64,000 nucleotides of DNA, taken from contig NZ_JBISBV010000001.1 in assembly GCF_046592965.1 (NCBI RefSeq), forward strand, positions 787,142 to 851,141, read 5' to 3'. Positions 35,277 through 44,179 of this stretch are shown here, piece after piece (the stretch's first letter is position 1; each line of letters starts with the position of its first letter). The notes beneath the pieces are model-generated. The model was not told where the DNA came from, did not search any database, and worked only from the letters and a program-made list of their open reading frames with translations. Source of the DNA: Marivita sp046592965 (lineage in GTDB: Bacteria; Pseudomonadota; Alphaproteobacteria; Rhodobacterales; Rhodobacteraceae). The translations under genes and the position numbers were made by a program.

Positions 35277-36722
35277 ATGAGACGTATGCGGAATGTTAAG
35301 ATCGTCGCCACCCTCGGGCCGGCCTCAAACACCTACGAGATGATCCGTGCCCTGCACGAAGCCGGGGCTGACGTCTTTCGCCTGAACATGAGCCACGGCA
35401 GCCATGCCGAGATTGCAGAACGTCACGCGATGATCCGCAAGGTCGAGACTGATCTGGGCAGCACGATCGCCATTCTGGCTGACCTGCAAGGCCCCAAACT
35501 GCGCGTCGGCGTGTTTGCCAATGGCGAGGAAGAGTTGGAGGACGGCGCATCTTTCCGGCTTGATCTGGCCGAGGACGAGGGCGATGTCAGCCGCGTGACA
35601 CTGCCACATCCCGAGATTTTCGCCGCACTCGAGCCGGGTTCGCATCTTCTTGTCAATGATGGAAAAATCCGCCTCAAGGTCGAAAAATGCGGCAAGGATT
35701 TCGCCGATTGCAAGGTGATTACCGGCGGCACGATTTCCAATCGCAAGGGTGTGAACGTTCCCGATGTGGTGCTGCCGCTGGCGGCTTTGTCGGACAAGGA
35801 CCGCGCCGATCTCGAGTTCGTCTGCGAGCTTGGCGTCGACTGGCTTGCGCTGAGCTTTGTGCAGCGTCCCAAGGACGTGACGGAAGCGCGTGAGCTGTGC
35901 CGCGGCCGTGCCGCCATCCTGTCGAAAATCGAAAAGCCCGCCGCCGTGACAAGCTTTGAGGAAATTCTTGCGGTCTCCGACGGGATCATGGTTGCGCGTG
36001 GCGATCTGGGTGTCGAATTGCCGGTGCAGAACGTTCCTCCGATCCAGAAGCGTCTGATCCGCCGCTGCCGCTCTGCGGCCAAGCCGGTCATCGTGGCGAC
36101 GCAGATGCTCGAATCAATGATCGAATCCCCGATGCCCACGCGCGCCGAAGTGTCGGATGTTGCCACGGCGATCTACGAAGGCTCTGATGCGATCATGCTG
36201 AGCGCGGAATCCGCCGCCGGAGATTATCCGATCGAGGCGGTGACGACGATGAACAACGTGGCGATCGAGGTCGAAAGTGACCCGACCTATACCGAGATCA
36301 TCGAAGCCTCGCGCACGGCCAAGCGCGAAACCGTGGCTGACGGCATTGTCGCCGCCGCGCGCGAGATTGCCGAGACCACCAACATCAAGGCGATCTGCTG
36401 TTTCACATCATCTGGCGCGACGGCCCTGCTGACGGCGCGCGAACGTCCGCGTGTTCCGATCATCGCCATGACAAGCTACAAGAGCACCGCGCGCCGACTG
36501 GCGCTGACGTGGGGAACGAAATGCGTCCTCACCGGTGAATTGGAGAGGTTCAAGCAGGCGGTTGTCAACGCGGCGCGTGCGGCGCGGGCTGGCGGATATG
36601 CCGATGAGAACGACCAGATCCTCGTCACCGCAGGTGTGCCGTTCAACACGCCCGGCACGACCAACATCCTGCGCGTGGCGCCCTGTGATGAACGTTTGAT
36701 CTACAATACCGATCCAGAGTAA
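35277..36722 (+). CDS. pyk: Pyruvate kinase
   Basis: 481 residues. KIVATLGPAS, FRLNMSHGSH, ILADLQGPKLRVG, the catalytic ILSKIEKPAAV and MVARGDLGVEL motifs, and the potassium/ADP site MLSAESAAGDYP identify the enzyme that converts PEP and ADP to pyruvate and ATP. The C-terminal regulatory domain is complete. An in-frame ATG two codons later is possible. The next small membrane-protein gene follows after about 40 bases. Confidence 0.97.
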   Translation: MRRMRNVKIVATLGPASNTYEMIRALHEAGADVFRLNMSHGSHAEIAERHAMIRKVETDLGSTIAILADLQGPKLRVGVFANGEEELEDGASFRLDLAEDEGDVSRVTLPHPEIFAALEPGSHLLVNDGKIRLKVEKCGKDFADCKVITGGTISNRKGVNVPDVVLPLAALSDKDRADLEFVCELGVDWLALSFVQRPKDVTEARELCRGRAAILSKIEKPAAVTSFEEILAVSDGIMVARGDLGVELPVQNVPPIQKRLIRRCRSAAKPVIVATQMLESMIESPMPTRAEVSDVATAIYEGSDAIMLSAESAAGDYPIEAVTTMNNVAIEVESDPTYTEIIEASRTAKRETVADGIVAAAREIAETTNIKAICCFTSSGATALLTARERPRVPIIAMTSYKSTARRLALTWGTKCVLTGELERFKQAVVNAARAARAGGYADENDQILVTAGVPFNTPGTTNILRVAPCDERLIYNTDPE

Positions 36723-36764
36723 CCTTTGCGCACCGTAATCGGTGTTTGAACAAAGGCCAGAGTG

Positions 36765-36986
36765 ATGGATCCGGATACACTGTTCGTTATGGGGCTTGGC
36801 ATTGGCGTCTTGTCGATCCCCGCTGTCGTGTCGTCAATTACCAAAGGGCAGCGCCCGCGCGTCGCGACCATCACCCTGATGATCGCCGGGGGGATGGTGG
36901 TTTACGCCATGTCGCAGAAACCCGGCGGCTATAAGCTCGAGGCGATCCCCGCGATCGTATCAAAGGTGGTCAACTCCTTCACTTGA
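36765..36986 (+). CDS. Small membrane protein, unknown function
   Basis: 73 residues from ATG 36765 (an adjacent GTG at 36762 is possible). Two hydrophobic stretches (FVMGLGIGVLSIPAVVSSI and ATITLMIAGGMVVYAM) suggest two membrane passes with a short basic loop KGQRPR. Small proteins of this kind follow pyk in Rhodobacteraceae. No function is known to me. Confidence 0.65.
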   Translation: MDPDTLFVMGLGIGVLSIPAVVSSITKGQRPRVATITLMIAGGMVVYAMSQKPGGYKLEAIPAIVSKVVNSFT

Positions 36987-37114
36987 AGGGCTTGCCCGCC
37001 TGACCCTCTTGCATCCACCGCCAAGCGCGCTTATACGGCCCGCTCTATCCGCGCGTCCGGTCGAACTGGCATACCGAGTCGCGCGTCCACCGATCTGATT
37101 TACAGGAGACGGAA

Positions 37115-37315
37115 ATGCCTAAGATGAAGACGAAGTCGAGCTGCAAAAAGCGGTTCAAGGTGACGGCCACGGGTCGCATCCTCGCCGGTCAGGCAGGCAA
37201 GCGCCACGGCATGATCAAGCGTTCCAAGAAATTCATCCGCGACGCGCGCGGAACCACCGTGTTGTCAAAGGCTGATGAGCAGATCATCAAGCCGATGATG
37301 CCCTACGCGCGCTAA
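37115..37315 (+). CDS. rpmI: 50S ribosomal protein L35
   Basis: 66 residues, MPKMKTKSSCKKRFKVTATG at the start and a basic composition throughout, as in L35. AGGAGA precedes the ATG. It is followed after 12 bases by rplT; infC, often first in this operon, is not here. Confidence 0.97.
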   Translation: MPKMKTKSSCKKRFKVTATGRILAGQAGKRHGMIKRSKKFIRDARGTTVLSKADEQIIKPMMPYAR

Positions 37316-37327
37316 GGAGGATTTGAT

Positions 37328-37693
37328 ATGCCCAGAGTAAAAGGCGGAACCGTCACTCACGCACGCCACAAGAAGGTCATCAAGGCGGCAAAAGGCTATT
37401 ATGGCCGTCGCAAGAACACCTTCAAAGTCGCCCGTCAAGCGGTCGACAAGGCCAACCAATACGCCACACGCGACCGCAAGAATCGCAAGCGCAGCTTCCG
37501 CGCGCTGTGGATTCAGCGCATCAACGCCGCTGTGCGCAGCCATGATGAGGGGCTGACATATTCGCGCTTCATCAATGGCCTGTCGCTGGCCGGGATCGAA
37601 GTGGACCGCAAGGTTCTGGCCGATCTTGCCGTGCACGAGCCCGAAGCGTTCGGCGCGATTGTCGATCAGGCCAAAGGCGCGCTGCCCGCGTAA
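37328..37693 (+). CDS. rplT: 50S ribosomal protein L20
   Basis: 121 residues with the family segments MPRVKGG, HKKVIKAAKGYYGRRKN and RSFRALWIQRINAA. The ribosome-binding site AAGGAGG begins within 1-2 bases of the rpmI stop. L20 binds 23S rRNA early in assembly. A terminator lies 28 bases after the stop. Confidence 0.97.
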   Translation: MPRVKGGTVTHARHKKVIKAAKGYYGRRKNTFKVARQAVDKANQYATRDRKNRKRSFRALWIQRINAAVRSHDEGLTYSRFINGLSLAGIEVDRKVLADLAVHEPEAFGAIVDQAKGALPA

Positions 37694-37720
37694 GCACGCC
37701 GCAGCAATCGCGAAATTTCA

Positions 37721-37749
37721 AAGCCCCGCCAGATTTAGCGGGGCTTTTT
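37721..37749 (+). terminator. Rho-independent terminator after rplT
   Basis: Perfect 9-bp stem AAGCCCCGC (37721-37729) / GCGGGGCTT (37738-37746) with an 8-base loop and T-run through 37749. It separates rpmI-rplT from pheS. Confidence 0.9.
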
Positions 37750-37820
37750 CGTATGCACCCTTGGCTTGCGTCCTTCCGGCGCTGGGGCTAGGGAACGTGC
37801 AAGACGATCCGGAGAGTGAA

Positions 37821-38891
37821 ATGGACGATTTGCGCGATAAATATCTGGGCCTGATCGCGGGCGCGACCGATGAGCCGACGCTGGAAGACCTGCGCGTTCA
37901 GGCGGTCGGCAAGAAGGGCGAGATCAGCCTGAAGATGCGCGAACTCGGCAAGATGACACCCGAAGAACGCCAGACCGCCGGCCCCGCGCTCAACGCGCTC
38001 AAGGCCGAGATCGCATCGGCGCTATCGGCCAAGAAGGCGGCGCTGGAAGATGTGGCGCTCGACGAGCGGCTGCGTGGCGAGTGGCTTGACGTGACGCTGC
38101 CGGGCCGGTCGCGTCGTCAGGGGACGATCCACCCGATTTCCCAGGTGACCGAAGAAGTCACCGCGATCTTCGCCGATATGGGCTTTGCCGTTGCCGAAGG
38201 TCCGCAGATCGACAGCGACTGGTACAATTTCGACGCTTTGAATATCCCCGGCCACCACCCCGCGCGGGCCGAGATGGACACGTTCTACATGCACCGCGCG
38301 GAAGGGGACAACCGCCCGCCGCATGTGCTGCGCACCCACACAAGCCCGGTGCAGATCCGCACGATGGAAAAGACCGGCGCACCGATCCGCATCATCGCCC
38401 CGGGCCGCGTCTATCGCGCCGATTACGACCAGACGCACACGCCGATGTTTCATCAGGTCGAGGGGCTGGCGATTGATCGCGACATCTCGATGGCGAACCT
38501 CAAATGGGTGCTTGAGGAATTCGTGAAAGCGTATTTCGAGGTCGACGATGTCGAACTGCGCTTCCGCGCGTCGCACTTCCCGTTCACCGAACCGTCGGCC
38601 GAGGTGGACATTCGCTGCTCCTGGGAGGGCGGCACGCTCAAGGTTAGCGAGGGCGACGACTGGCTCGAAATCCTCGGCTCGGGCATGGTGCATCCGAAGG
38701 TTCTGGAGAATGCGGGCGTGAACCCGAACGACTGGCAGGGCTTTGCCTTTGGCATGGGGATCGACCGGATCGCGATGCTGAAATACGGCATACCGGATCT
38801 GCGGGCGTTTTTTGACTCGGACCTGCGGTGGTTGCGGAATTACGGATTTGCCGCGCTGGATGTGCCGACGCTGCATGGCGGTCTGAGCTGA
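37821..38891 (+). CDS. pheS: Phenylalanyl-tRNA synthetase alpha subunit
   Basis: 356 residues from ATG 37821 (GGAGAG upstream); the frame remains open further left through the terminator region but that part is not coding. The N-terminal coiled coil binds tRNA; the class II core has HPISQVTEEV, DNRPPHVLRTHTSPVQIRTM, RVYRADYDQTHTPMFHQVEG (motif 2) and GFAFGMGIDRIAM (motif 3). It works as an alpha2-beta2 enzyme with PheT. Confidence 0.97.
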   Translation: MDDLRDKYLGLIAGATDEPTLEDLRVQAVGKKGEISLKMRELGKMTPEERQTAGPALNALKAEIASALSAKKAALEDVALDERLRGEWLDVTLPGRSRRQGTIHPISQVTEEVTAIFADMGFAVAEGPQIDSDWYNFDALNIPGHHPARAEMDTFYMHRAEGDNRPPHVLRTHTSPVQIRTMEKTGAPIRIIAPGRVYRADYDQTHTPMFHQVEGLAIDRDISMANLKWVLEEFVKAYFEVDDVELRFRASHFPFTEPSAEVDIRCSWEGGTLKVSEGDDWLEILGSGMVHPKVLENAGVNPNDWQGFAFGMGIDRIAMLKYGIPDLRAFFDSDLRWLRNYGFAALDVPTLHGGLS

Positions 38892-38904
38892 CACACCAAT
38901 CGCA

Positions 38905-38956
38905 CGCCGGGCTTCATCCCGGCGCACTAAGGGATTGCCGGGGCTGAAGCCCGGCG
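38905..38956. repeat. REP-like inverted palindrome pair between pheS and pheT
   Basis: CGCCGGGCTTCATCCCGGCG (38905-38924) and GCCGGGGCTGAAGCCCGGCG (38937-38956) are each stem-loops (6-bp GCCGGG/CCCGGC type) and are also inverted copies of each other, so either two small hairpins or one long hairpin can form. The pair fills most of the 82-bp gap. Such CCGGGCTTCA...-type palindromes recall repetitive extragenic elements. Confidence 0.6.
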
Positions 38957-38973
38957 TACAGGAAGACGAACCA

Positions 38974-41370
38974 ATGAAATTCACCCTCTCCTGGCTGAAA
39001 GACCACCTCGACACCACCGCCTCGGTGGACGAGATCACCTATGCCCTGACCGATCTCGGTCTTGAGGTCGAAGGGGTCGAGAACCCCGCCGAAAAGCTGA
39101 AAACCTTCACCCTTGCCAAGGTCACCCATGCCGAGCAGCACCCCGATGCCGACCGGCTGCGGGTCTGCACCGTGCTGACCGACGAGGGCGAAAAGCAGAT
39201 CGTGTGCGGTGCGCCGAACGCGCGCGAGGGGATCACCGTAGTTCTGGCGAAACCGGGCGACTATGTGCCGGGCATCGACGTGACGCTGAGCGTCGGCAAC
39301 ATTCGCGGCGTTGAAAGCCACGGAATGATGGCCTCGGAACGCGAGTTGGAACTGAGCGAGGAACATGACGGCATCATCGAACTACCCTCGGGCGAGGTCG
39401 GCGAGCGGTTCATCGACTGGCTAGCGCAGAACGATCCGTCCAAGGTCGATCCGGTGATCGAGATCGCCATCACGCCGAACCGCCCCGACGCGCTGGGGGT
39501 GCAGGGCATCGCCCGCGATCTGGCGGCGCGGGGGCTGGGCACGCTCAGGCCGCGCGAGGTTGATCCGGTGGCGGCGACGATTGACGCCGGCATGGCGGTC
39601 ACGATTGATGATGACACGCTGGACGGCTGCCCGCTGTTTTGTGGCCGCGTTATTCGCGGGGTCAAGAACGGACCTTCTCCGCAATGGCTGCAAGATGTGC
39701 TTCGCGCCATTGGCCTGCGTCCGATCAACTTCCTTGTCGATGTGACCAACTTCTTCACCTACGACCGCAACCGCCCGTTGCATGTGTTCGATCTCGCCAA
39801 GGTGACGGGTGATCTGCGCGTTCACCGCGCTGCGGGAGGCGAGACGTTGGAGGCGCTCGACGGCAAGACCTACACGTTCCAGCCGGGCCAGATGGTGATT
39901 TCCGACGCCAACGGCCCCGAGAGCATTGCCGGGGTCATGGGCGGTGAGGCGACCGGCTGCACCGAGGACACGACCGATGTGTTTGTCGAAAGCGCTTACT
40001 GGGATCCGGTGCAGATCGCCTATACGGGCCGTGCCTTGAAGATCAATTCGGACGCGCGCTACCGGTTCGAGCGCGGCGTCGATCCGGCGTTTACACCCGA
40101 AGGCCTGGAACATGCCGTGCGCATGATCGTGGACAATGCGGGTGGCGAGGCGTCGGAAGTGCTGATCGCCGGTGCGGTGCCCGATACGACCCGCGCCTAC
40201 AAACTTGATCCGGCGCGGGTGATTTCGCTCGTCGGGATGGAGATTCCCGAAGCCGAGCAGCGCAAGACGCTGACCGCTCTGGGGTTTGAGCTCGACGGTG
40301 ATCAGGCCTATGTGCCAAGCTGGCGCCCGGATGTGATGGGCGAGGCCGATCTGGTCGAGGAGGTCGCGCGCATCGCGTCGCTGACCAAACTCAAGGGCCA
40401 ACCCCTGCCACGCGCCGATGCCGGTGTGCCAAAGCCGATCCTGTCTGCGATGCAACGCCGCGAGCGCGCTGCACGCCGTACGGCGGCGGCGCTCGGCTAC
40501 AATGAATGTGTGACTTACAGCTTTATCGACAAGGACGCCGCTGCGCTGTTCGGTGGTGGCGACGATGCGACGATGCTGGCCAACCCGATCAGTTCGGAAA
40601 TGAGCCACATGCGCCCGGCGCTGTTGCCCGGTCTCTTGCAAGCCGCCGCGCGCAATCAGGCGCGGGGATACATGGATCTGGCGCTGTTTGAACTTGGCCA
40701 TGTGTTTCACGGCAGCGAACCCGGGGAGCAGCATCTGATGCTGTCGGGGCTACTGGTCGGGCGCACAGGTGCAAAAGACGTGCATGGCGGATCGCGCGCC
40801 GTCGATGTGTTCGACGCCAAGGCGGATGCCGAGGCTGTTCTGTCCGCGATGGGGGCGCCCGCCAAGGCACAGATCCGCCGTGGCGCGGATGCGTGGTGGC
40901 ATCCGGGGCGGCATGGGGTGATCTGTCTGGGGCCGAAAAAGGTGCTTGGCGTGTTTGGGGAACTGCATCCCAAGGTGCTCAAGGCGATGGACGTGAAAGG
41001 CCCGGCGATGGCCTTCACTCTGTGGCCCGAGGAGATCCCGATGCCGCGCAAGACCGGCGCGACGCGTCCGGCGCTGGTGCTGAACGATCTGCAAGCGGTG
41101 GAGCGGGACTTTGCCTTTGTGGTGGATGCCGATGTCGCTGCGCTTGATCTGATGAACGCCGCTGCCGGTGCCGACAAGGCACTGATCGAGGATGTGCGGG
41201 TGTTTGACGAGTTTATCGGCGGCAGTCTGGGAGAAGGCAAGAAATCCCTCGCCATCACCGTGCGTCTTCAGCCAACGGACACCACGTTGAAAGACGCGGA
41301 TATCGACGCCGTTGCAAAGAAGATCGTGGACAAGGTGCAAAAGGCCACGGGCGGCACGTTGCGCGGCTGA
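38974..41370 (+). CDS. pheT: Phenylalanyl-tRNA synthetase beta subunit
   Basis: 798 residues from ATG 38974, where MKFTLSWLKDHLDTTAS is the usual start. An OB-fold tRNA-binding domain (VTHAEQHPDADRLRVCTV, VCGAPNAREG), the B3/B4 editing domain, B5 repeats and the C-terminal anticodon-binding FDX-ACB domain (LQAVERDFAFVVD, ITVRLQPTDTTL) are all present. Completes the synthetase with PheS. Confidence 0.97.
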   Translation: MKFTLSWLKDHLDTTASVDEITYALTDLGLEVEGVENPAEKLKTFTLAKVTHAEQHPDADRLRVCTVLTDEGEKQIVCGAPNAREGITVVLAKPGDYVPGIDVTLSVGNIRGVESHGMMASERELELSEEHDGIIELPSGEVGERFIDWLAQNDPSKVDPVIEIAITPNRPDALGVQGIARDLAARGLGTLRPREVDPVAATIDAGMAVTIDDDTLDGCPLFCGRVIRGVKNGPSPQWLQDVLRAIGLRPINFLVDVTNFFTYDRNRPLHVFDLAKVTGDLRVHRAAGGETLEALDGKTYTFQPGQMVISDANGPESIAGVMGGEATGCTEDTTDVFVESAYWDPVQIAYTGRALKINSDARYRFERGVDPAFTPEGLEHAVRMIVDNAGGEASEVLIAGAVPDTTRAYKLDPARVISLVGMEIPEAEQRKTLTALGFELDGDQAYVPSWRPDVMGEADLVEEVARIASLTKLKGQPLPRADAGVPKPILSAMQRRERAARRTAAALGYNECVTYSFIDKDAAALFGGGDDATMLANPISSEMSHMRPALLPGLLQAAARNQARGYMDLALFELGHVFHGSEPGEQHLMLSGLLVGRTGAKDVHGGSRAVDVFDAKADAEAVLSAMGAPAKAQIRRGADAWWHPGRHGVICLGPKKVLGVFGELHPKVLKAMDVKGPAMAFTLWPEEIPMPRKTGATRPALVLNDLQAVERDFAFVVDADVAALDLMNAAAGADKALIEDVRVFDEFIGGSLGEGKKSLAITVRLQPTDTTLKDADIDAVAKKIVDKVQKATGGTLRG

Positions 41371-41397
41371 TCTGTTTGGCGAGCAAAGGGGCTCATC

Positions 41398-42030
41398 ATG
41401 TATCGCGCAGCCAAGTTCTGGGACCGGACGGCCGAGAAATATGCGGCCATGCCGGTGCGCAACCCCGAAGCCTACGCGGCGTTGCTGGACATGGTACGCG
41501 GCTATCTGAACCCCAAATATGCGGTTCTGGAGCTTGGCTGCGGCACCGGATCGACGGCGATTGTGCTGGCGCCCGACGTGGCACGGTTCGTTGCGACCGA
41601 TGTGTCCGAGGCGATGCTCGACAAGGGGCGAGAGAAAGCGCGCGATCAGGGGATCGGCACCGTTGAATTTGTGCATGCCGATGCCGCCGACGCTCCGCCG
41701 GGGCCGTTTGACGTGGTGCTTGCATTCAACCTTTTACACCTGATCGAAGACCGCGACGCCGCAATGGCCGAGATCGCTTCGCGGCTCCGGCCCGGTGGGC
41801 TGTTCATCTCCAAGACGTTCTGTATGCCCGAGCGCCGCAATCTGATCTGGTTCTTGATCAAGACGGCGTTGCCGGTTCTGCAAGCCGTGGGGCGCGCCCC
41901 TTATTTTGGCAAGCTCTCGCCTGACGAACTGGAGGCGCTCATCACCAGCGCAGGGTTCACCATCGTTGATACACAGAGGGCTGCGGGCAAAGATCCGCGG
42001 CGCACGATTGTGGCTCGTCGCGACGGGTGA
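41398..42030 (+). CDS. Class I SAM-dependent methyltransferase
   Basis: 210 residues. Motif I is VLELGCGTGSTAIVLAP (about 43-59), the acidic residue of motif II follows in VATDVSEAML, and FDVVLAFNLLHLIED is motif IV. The fold is that of small-molecule or quinone-type methyltransferases; substrate unknown. AAGGGG precedes the ATG, 27 bases after pheT. Confidence 0.87.
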   Translation: MYRAAKFWDRTAEKYAAMPVRNPEAYAALLDMVRGYLNPKYAVLELGCGTGSTAIVLAPDVARFVATDVSEAMLDKGREKARDQGIGTVEFVHADAADAPPGPFDVVLAFNLLHLIEDRDAAMAEIASRLRPGGLFISKTFCMPERRNLIWFLIKTALPVLQAVGRAPYFGKLSPDELEALITSAGFTIVDTQRAAGKDPRRTIVARRDG

Positions 42031-42085
42031 TTGGCCTTCTCCCTGATCTGCGCTAGGCCTTGGGCAAACAGCAAGGAGAAGACCC

Positions 42086-42535
42086 ATGGGATTGAACGTG
42101 TACCTGTCCGGCGAAATTCACACCGACTGGCGCGACCAGATCATCGACGCGTGCGACGGTCTGGATGTGAGCTTTGACAGCCCCGTCACCGATCACGCCG
42201 CCAGCGACGATTGCGGTGTCGAGATTTTGGGCGCGGAAGACAACAAATACTGGCACGACCACAAGGGCGCGATGATCAACGCGATCCGCACCCGCAAGGG
42301 GATTGCCGACGCCGATGTTGTCGTGGTGCGGTTTGGTGAAAAGTACAAGCAATGGAATGCCGCGTTCGATGCCGGCTATGCCAGCGCATTGGGCAAGTCT
42401 CTGATCATCTTGCAACAACCCGAGCATGACCATCCGCTGAAGGAGGTCGATGCCGCCGCGCTCGCCGTCACGCGCACGCCGCAAGAGGTGGCGCAGATCC
42501 TGCGCTATGTTCTGACCGGCACCTTGCCGTCCTAA
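42086..42535 (+). CDS. YtoQ family protein
   Basis: 149 residues. NVYLSGEIHTDWRDQI at the N-terminus, a conserved DNKYWHDHKGAMINAIRT and the VVRFGEKYKQWNAAFDAGYASALGK segment match the YtoQ family, related to nucleoside 2-deoxyribosyltransferase folds. Function not established. AAGGAG stands before the ATG. Confidence 0.85.
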   Translation: MGLNVYLSGEIHTDWRDQIIDACDGLDVSFDSPVTDHAASDDCGVEILGAEDNKYWHDHKGAMINAIRTRKGIADADVVVVRFGEKYKQWNAAFDAGYASALGKSLIILQQPEHDHPLKEVDAAALAVTRTPQEVAQILRYVLTGTLPS

Positions 42536-42650
42536 CTCTGCCTTGAAATCCTGAATCTGGAATGCCGCATTGCCGCGGCGATGTTTCGCGAATCTCGCGT
42601 CCGCGGTCATCACGGGCGTGACAAATGCGGACATGGTGTTAACAAATTGA

Positions 42651-42675
42651 GACCACCAGACAAAACTCTGGGGTC
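42651..42675 (+). repeat. Stem-loop in the mscL leader
   Basis: GACC-A-CCAGA (42651-42660) pairs with TCTGG-GGTC (42667-42675) in a 9-bp stem with one bulged A and a 6-base loop, ending 22 bases before the mscL ATG. Confidence 0.5.
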
Positions 42676-42697
42676 AGTAAAATCGAGGGACACCATT

Positions 42698-43132
42698 ATG
42701 ATTCAGGAATTCAAGGACTTCATCGCCAAGGGCAATGTGATGGACATGGCCGTCGGCATCATTATCGGCGCGGCGTTTACTGCGATTGTGACATCTCTGG
42801 TTGGCGATCTCATCAATCCGGTCATCGCGCTGTTCACCGGCGGAATCGATTTTTCCGGTTGGTTTTACACGCTGGACGGCGGCGATTACACGTCGTTGGA
42901 GGCGGCGCAGGAAGCCGGAGCCGCGGTGTTCGCAATCGGCAGTTTCGTCATGGCGGTGATCAATTTCCTGATCATCGCATTTGTGGTGTTCATGTTGGTC
43001 AAGATGGTCAATCGGGTCAAGGAAGCCGCTGAAAAGCCCGATGATGTCGCACCAGAGGTCGACACTGGACCAAGCGAACTGGATGTCTTGCTTGAAATCC
43101 GCGACGCGGTGAAAGGCGGCGCGAAACTGTAA
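42698..43132 (+). CDS. mscL: Large-conductance mechanosensitive channel
   Basis: 144 residues from ATG 42698. FKDFIAKGNVMDMAVGIIIGAAF is the N-terminal helix and pore-lining TM1; the second segment (VINFLIIAFVVFMLVKMVNRV) and a C-terminal charged helix follow. The channel opens on hypo-osmotic shock. Two hairpin structures flank the gene. Confidence 0.96.
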   Translation: MIQEFKDFIAKGNVMDMAVGIIIGAAFTAIVTSLVGDLINPVIALFTGGIDFSGWFYTLDGGDYTSLEAAQEAGAAVFAIGSFVMAVINFLIIAFVVFMLVKMVNRVKEAAEKPDDVAPEVDTGPSELDVLLEIRDAVKGGAKL

Positions 43133-43133
43133 C

Positions 43134-43215
43134 GTCAGTCTGCAATTTTCGCATGGCGGGCGAATTCGCGCGCCATGCGCTGTTGGCCACATTGCAATTT
43201 GCCACGCCGACTGAC
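43134..43215. repeat. Three-tier inverted repeat downstream of mscL
   Basis: Three nested arm pairs: GTCAGTC (43134-43140)/GACTGAC (43209-43215), TGCAAT (43141-43146)/ATTGCA (43191-43196) and GCATGGCG (43151-43158)/CGCCATGC (43171-43178). The inner element encloses the palindrome GCGAATTCGC, giving a 28-base near-perfect hairpin with one mismatch. It starts 2 bases after the mscL stop and ends just before the next start (43227). No U-tract is present. Confidence 0.65.
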
Positions 43216-43226
43216 AGCGTCGCGCC

Positions 43227-43577
43227 ATGAAGAGACCGGTCAAACCGTATTCCCTGAAAGCCACTGTCGCCATCGGCTTGCTCGTGGCAACGGCCTTTAC
43301 ACTCCTGTCGCTGTTTTTCCTCTTCCTGCAGGCACAAGGCACCTATGACCGCTTGACCGGCGAGATTGTCGAGCTTGTCGGTAACAGGCTCGAACTTCAG
43401 AACGCGCGCGGTGCCGTCACGGTGATGACGATCCCGCCGCACACCGAAGTGCACGGCTTGAAAACCGACGAGGCGCTTGTTGAAGGTCAGCACATCATGA
43501 CCCGAGGCAGGTTTGCCGATGACGGTACTTTTGTGGTTGACCGCCTTCGCGTGCTTCGGGATTTCACACCGAAATGA
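43227..43577 (+). CDS. Membrane-anchored protein of unknown function
   Basis: 116 residues: one N-terminal membrane segment (TVAIGLLVATAFTLLSLFFLFL) and a periplasmic beta-rich domain of about 75 residues (LTGEIVELVGNRLELQNARG, TVMTIPPHTEVHG, FADDGTFVVDRLRVL) that resembles a small OB-like fold. Not recognised. Overlap with the next gene (ATGA) suggests a joint role with the DedA-like protein. Confidence 0.65.
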   Translation: MKRPVKPYSLKATVAIGLLVATAFTLLSLFFLFLQAQGTYDRLTGEIVELVGNRLELQNARGAVTVMTIPPHTEVHGLKTDEALVEGQHIMTRGRFADDGTFVVDRLRVLRDFTPK

Positions 43578-44167
43578 GCGCTGAACCCATTCAACCCGGT
43601 GGCCGCAGAGCGAAATACCTGAAAGTGGCTGCGGTGATTTCGGTGTATCTCGCCATCTCGATCACGCTCGCCAGCGTCCCGGCGGAGGCGTTGATTGATG
43701 CGCTCGGAAGCAGCAACGCCTTCCTGCTGATGTTCGTTCTGGGCATGATCGGCGGCTTTACCACATTCACCGGAATTCCCTACCATCTCGTCCTGATGAG
43801 CCTTGCGGCCGGCGGGCTCAACCCGATTGGCCTTGGAGTGTGTACGGCTCTTGGCGTGATGCTTGGCGACAGCACGATGTACCTGATCGGGTCCAGGGTC
43901 AAAGCCAGCCTGTCGCCGCGTCTCTTGGCAACGATCGCCCGTTTGGCCGAGCAAGTGCTGCGCCATCCCAAACTTGTTGCCCCGGCGCTTGTCGCATATG
44001 GGGCGGTTTCGCCGTTTTCCAACGACTTCGTCGTCGCATCACTTAGCGTGGCCGGCTACAGTTATTGGCGCACGATCATTCCCCTCGCCATGGGCAACAT
44101 CCTTTACAACGTCGCGCTCGCCTATCTTGGCCTCTATGCCTATGACGCGATCATCGGCTGGTTCTGA
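43574..44167 (+). CDS. VTT/DedA-like membrane protein
   Basis: 197 residues with four to five hydrophobic segments. FTTFTGIPYHLVLMSLAAGG, GVMLGDSTMYLIGSRV and the late SPFSNDFVVASLSVAGYSYWRTIIPLAMGNI (in parts) give the VTT-domain pattern of DedA/SNARE-associated proteins, thought to be lipid scramblases or transporters. It shares a 4-base overlap with the preceding gene and ends 12 bases from the convergent ald. Confidence 0.75.
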   Translation: MSAEPIQPGGRRAKYLKVAAVISVYLAISITLASVPAEALIDALGSSNAFLLMFVLGMIGGFTTFTGIPYHLVLMSLAAGGLNPIGLGVCTALGVMLGDSTMYLIGSRVKASLSPRLLATIARLAEQVLRHPKLVAPALVAYGAVSPFSNDFVVASLSVAGYSYWRTIIPLAMGNILYNVALAYLGLYAYDAIIGWF

Positions 44168-44179
44168 CGGCCCCTGAGC

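Noticed and set aside
39421..40734. 437-codon minus-strand frame opposite pheT
   Set aside because: Antisense shadow; pheT is unambiguous on the other strand.
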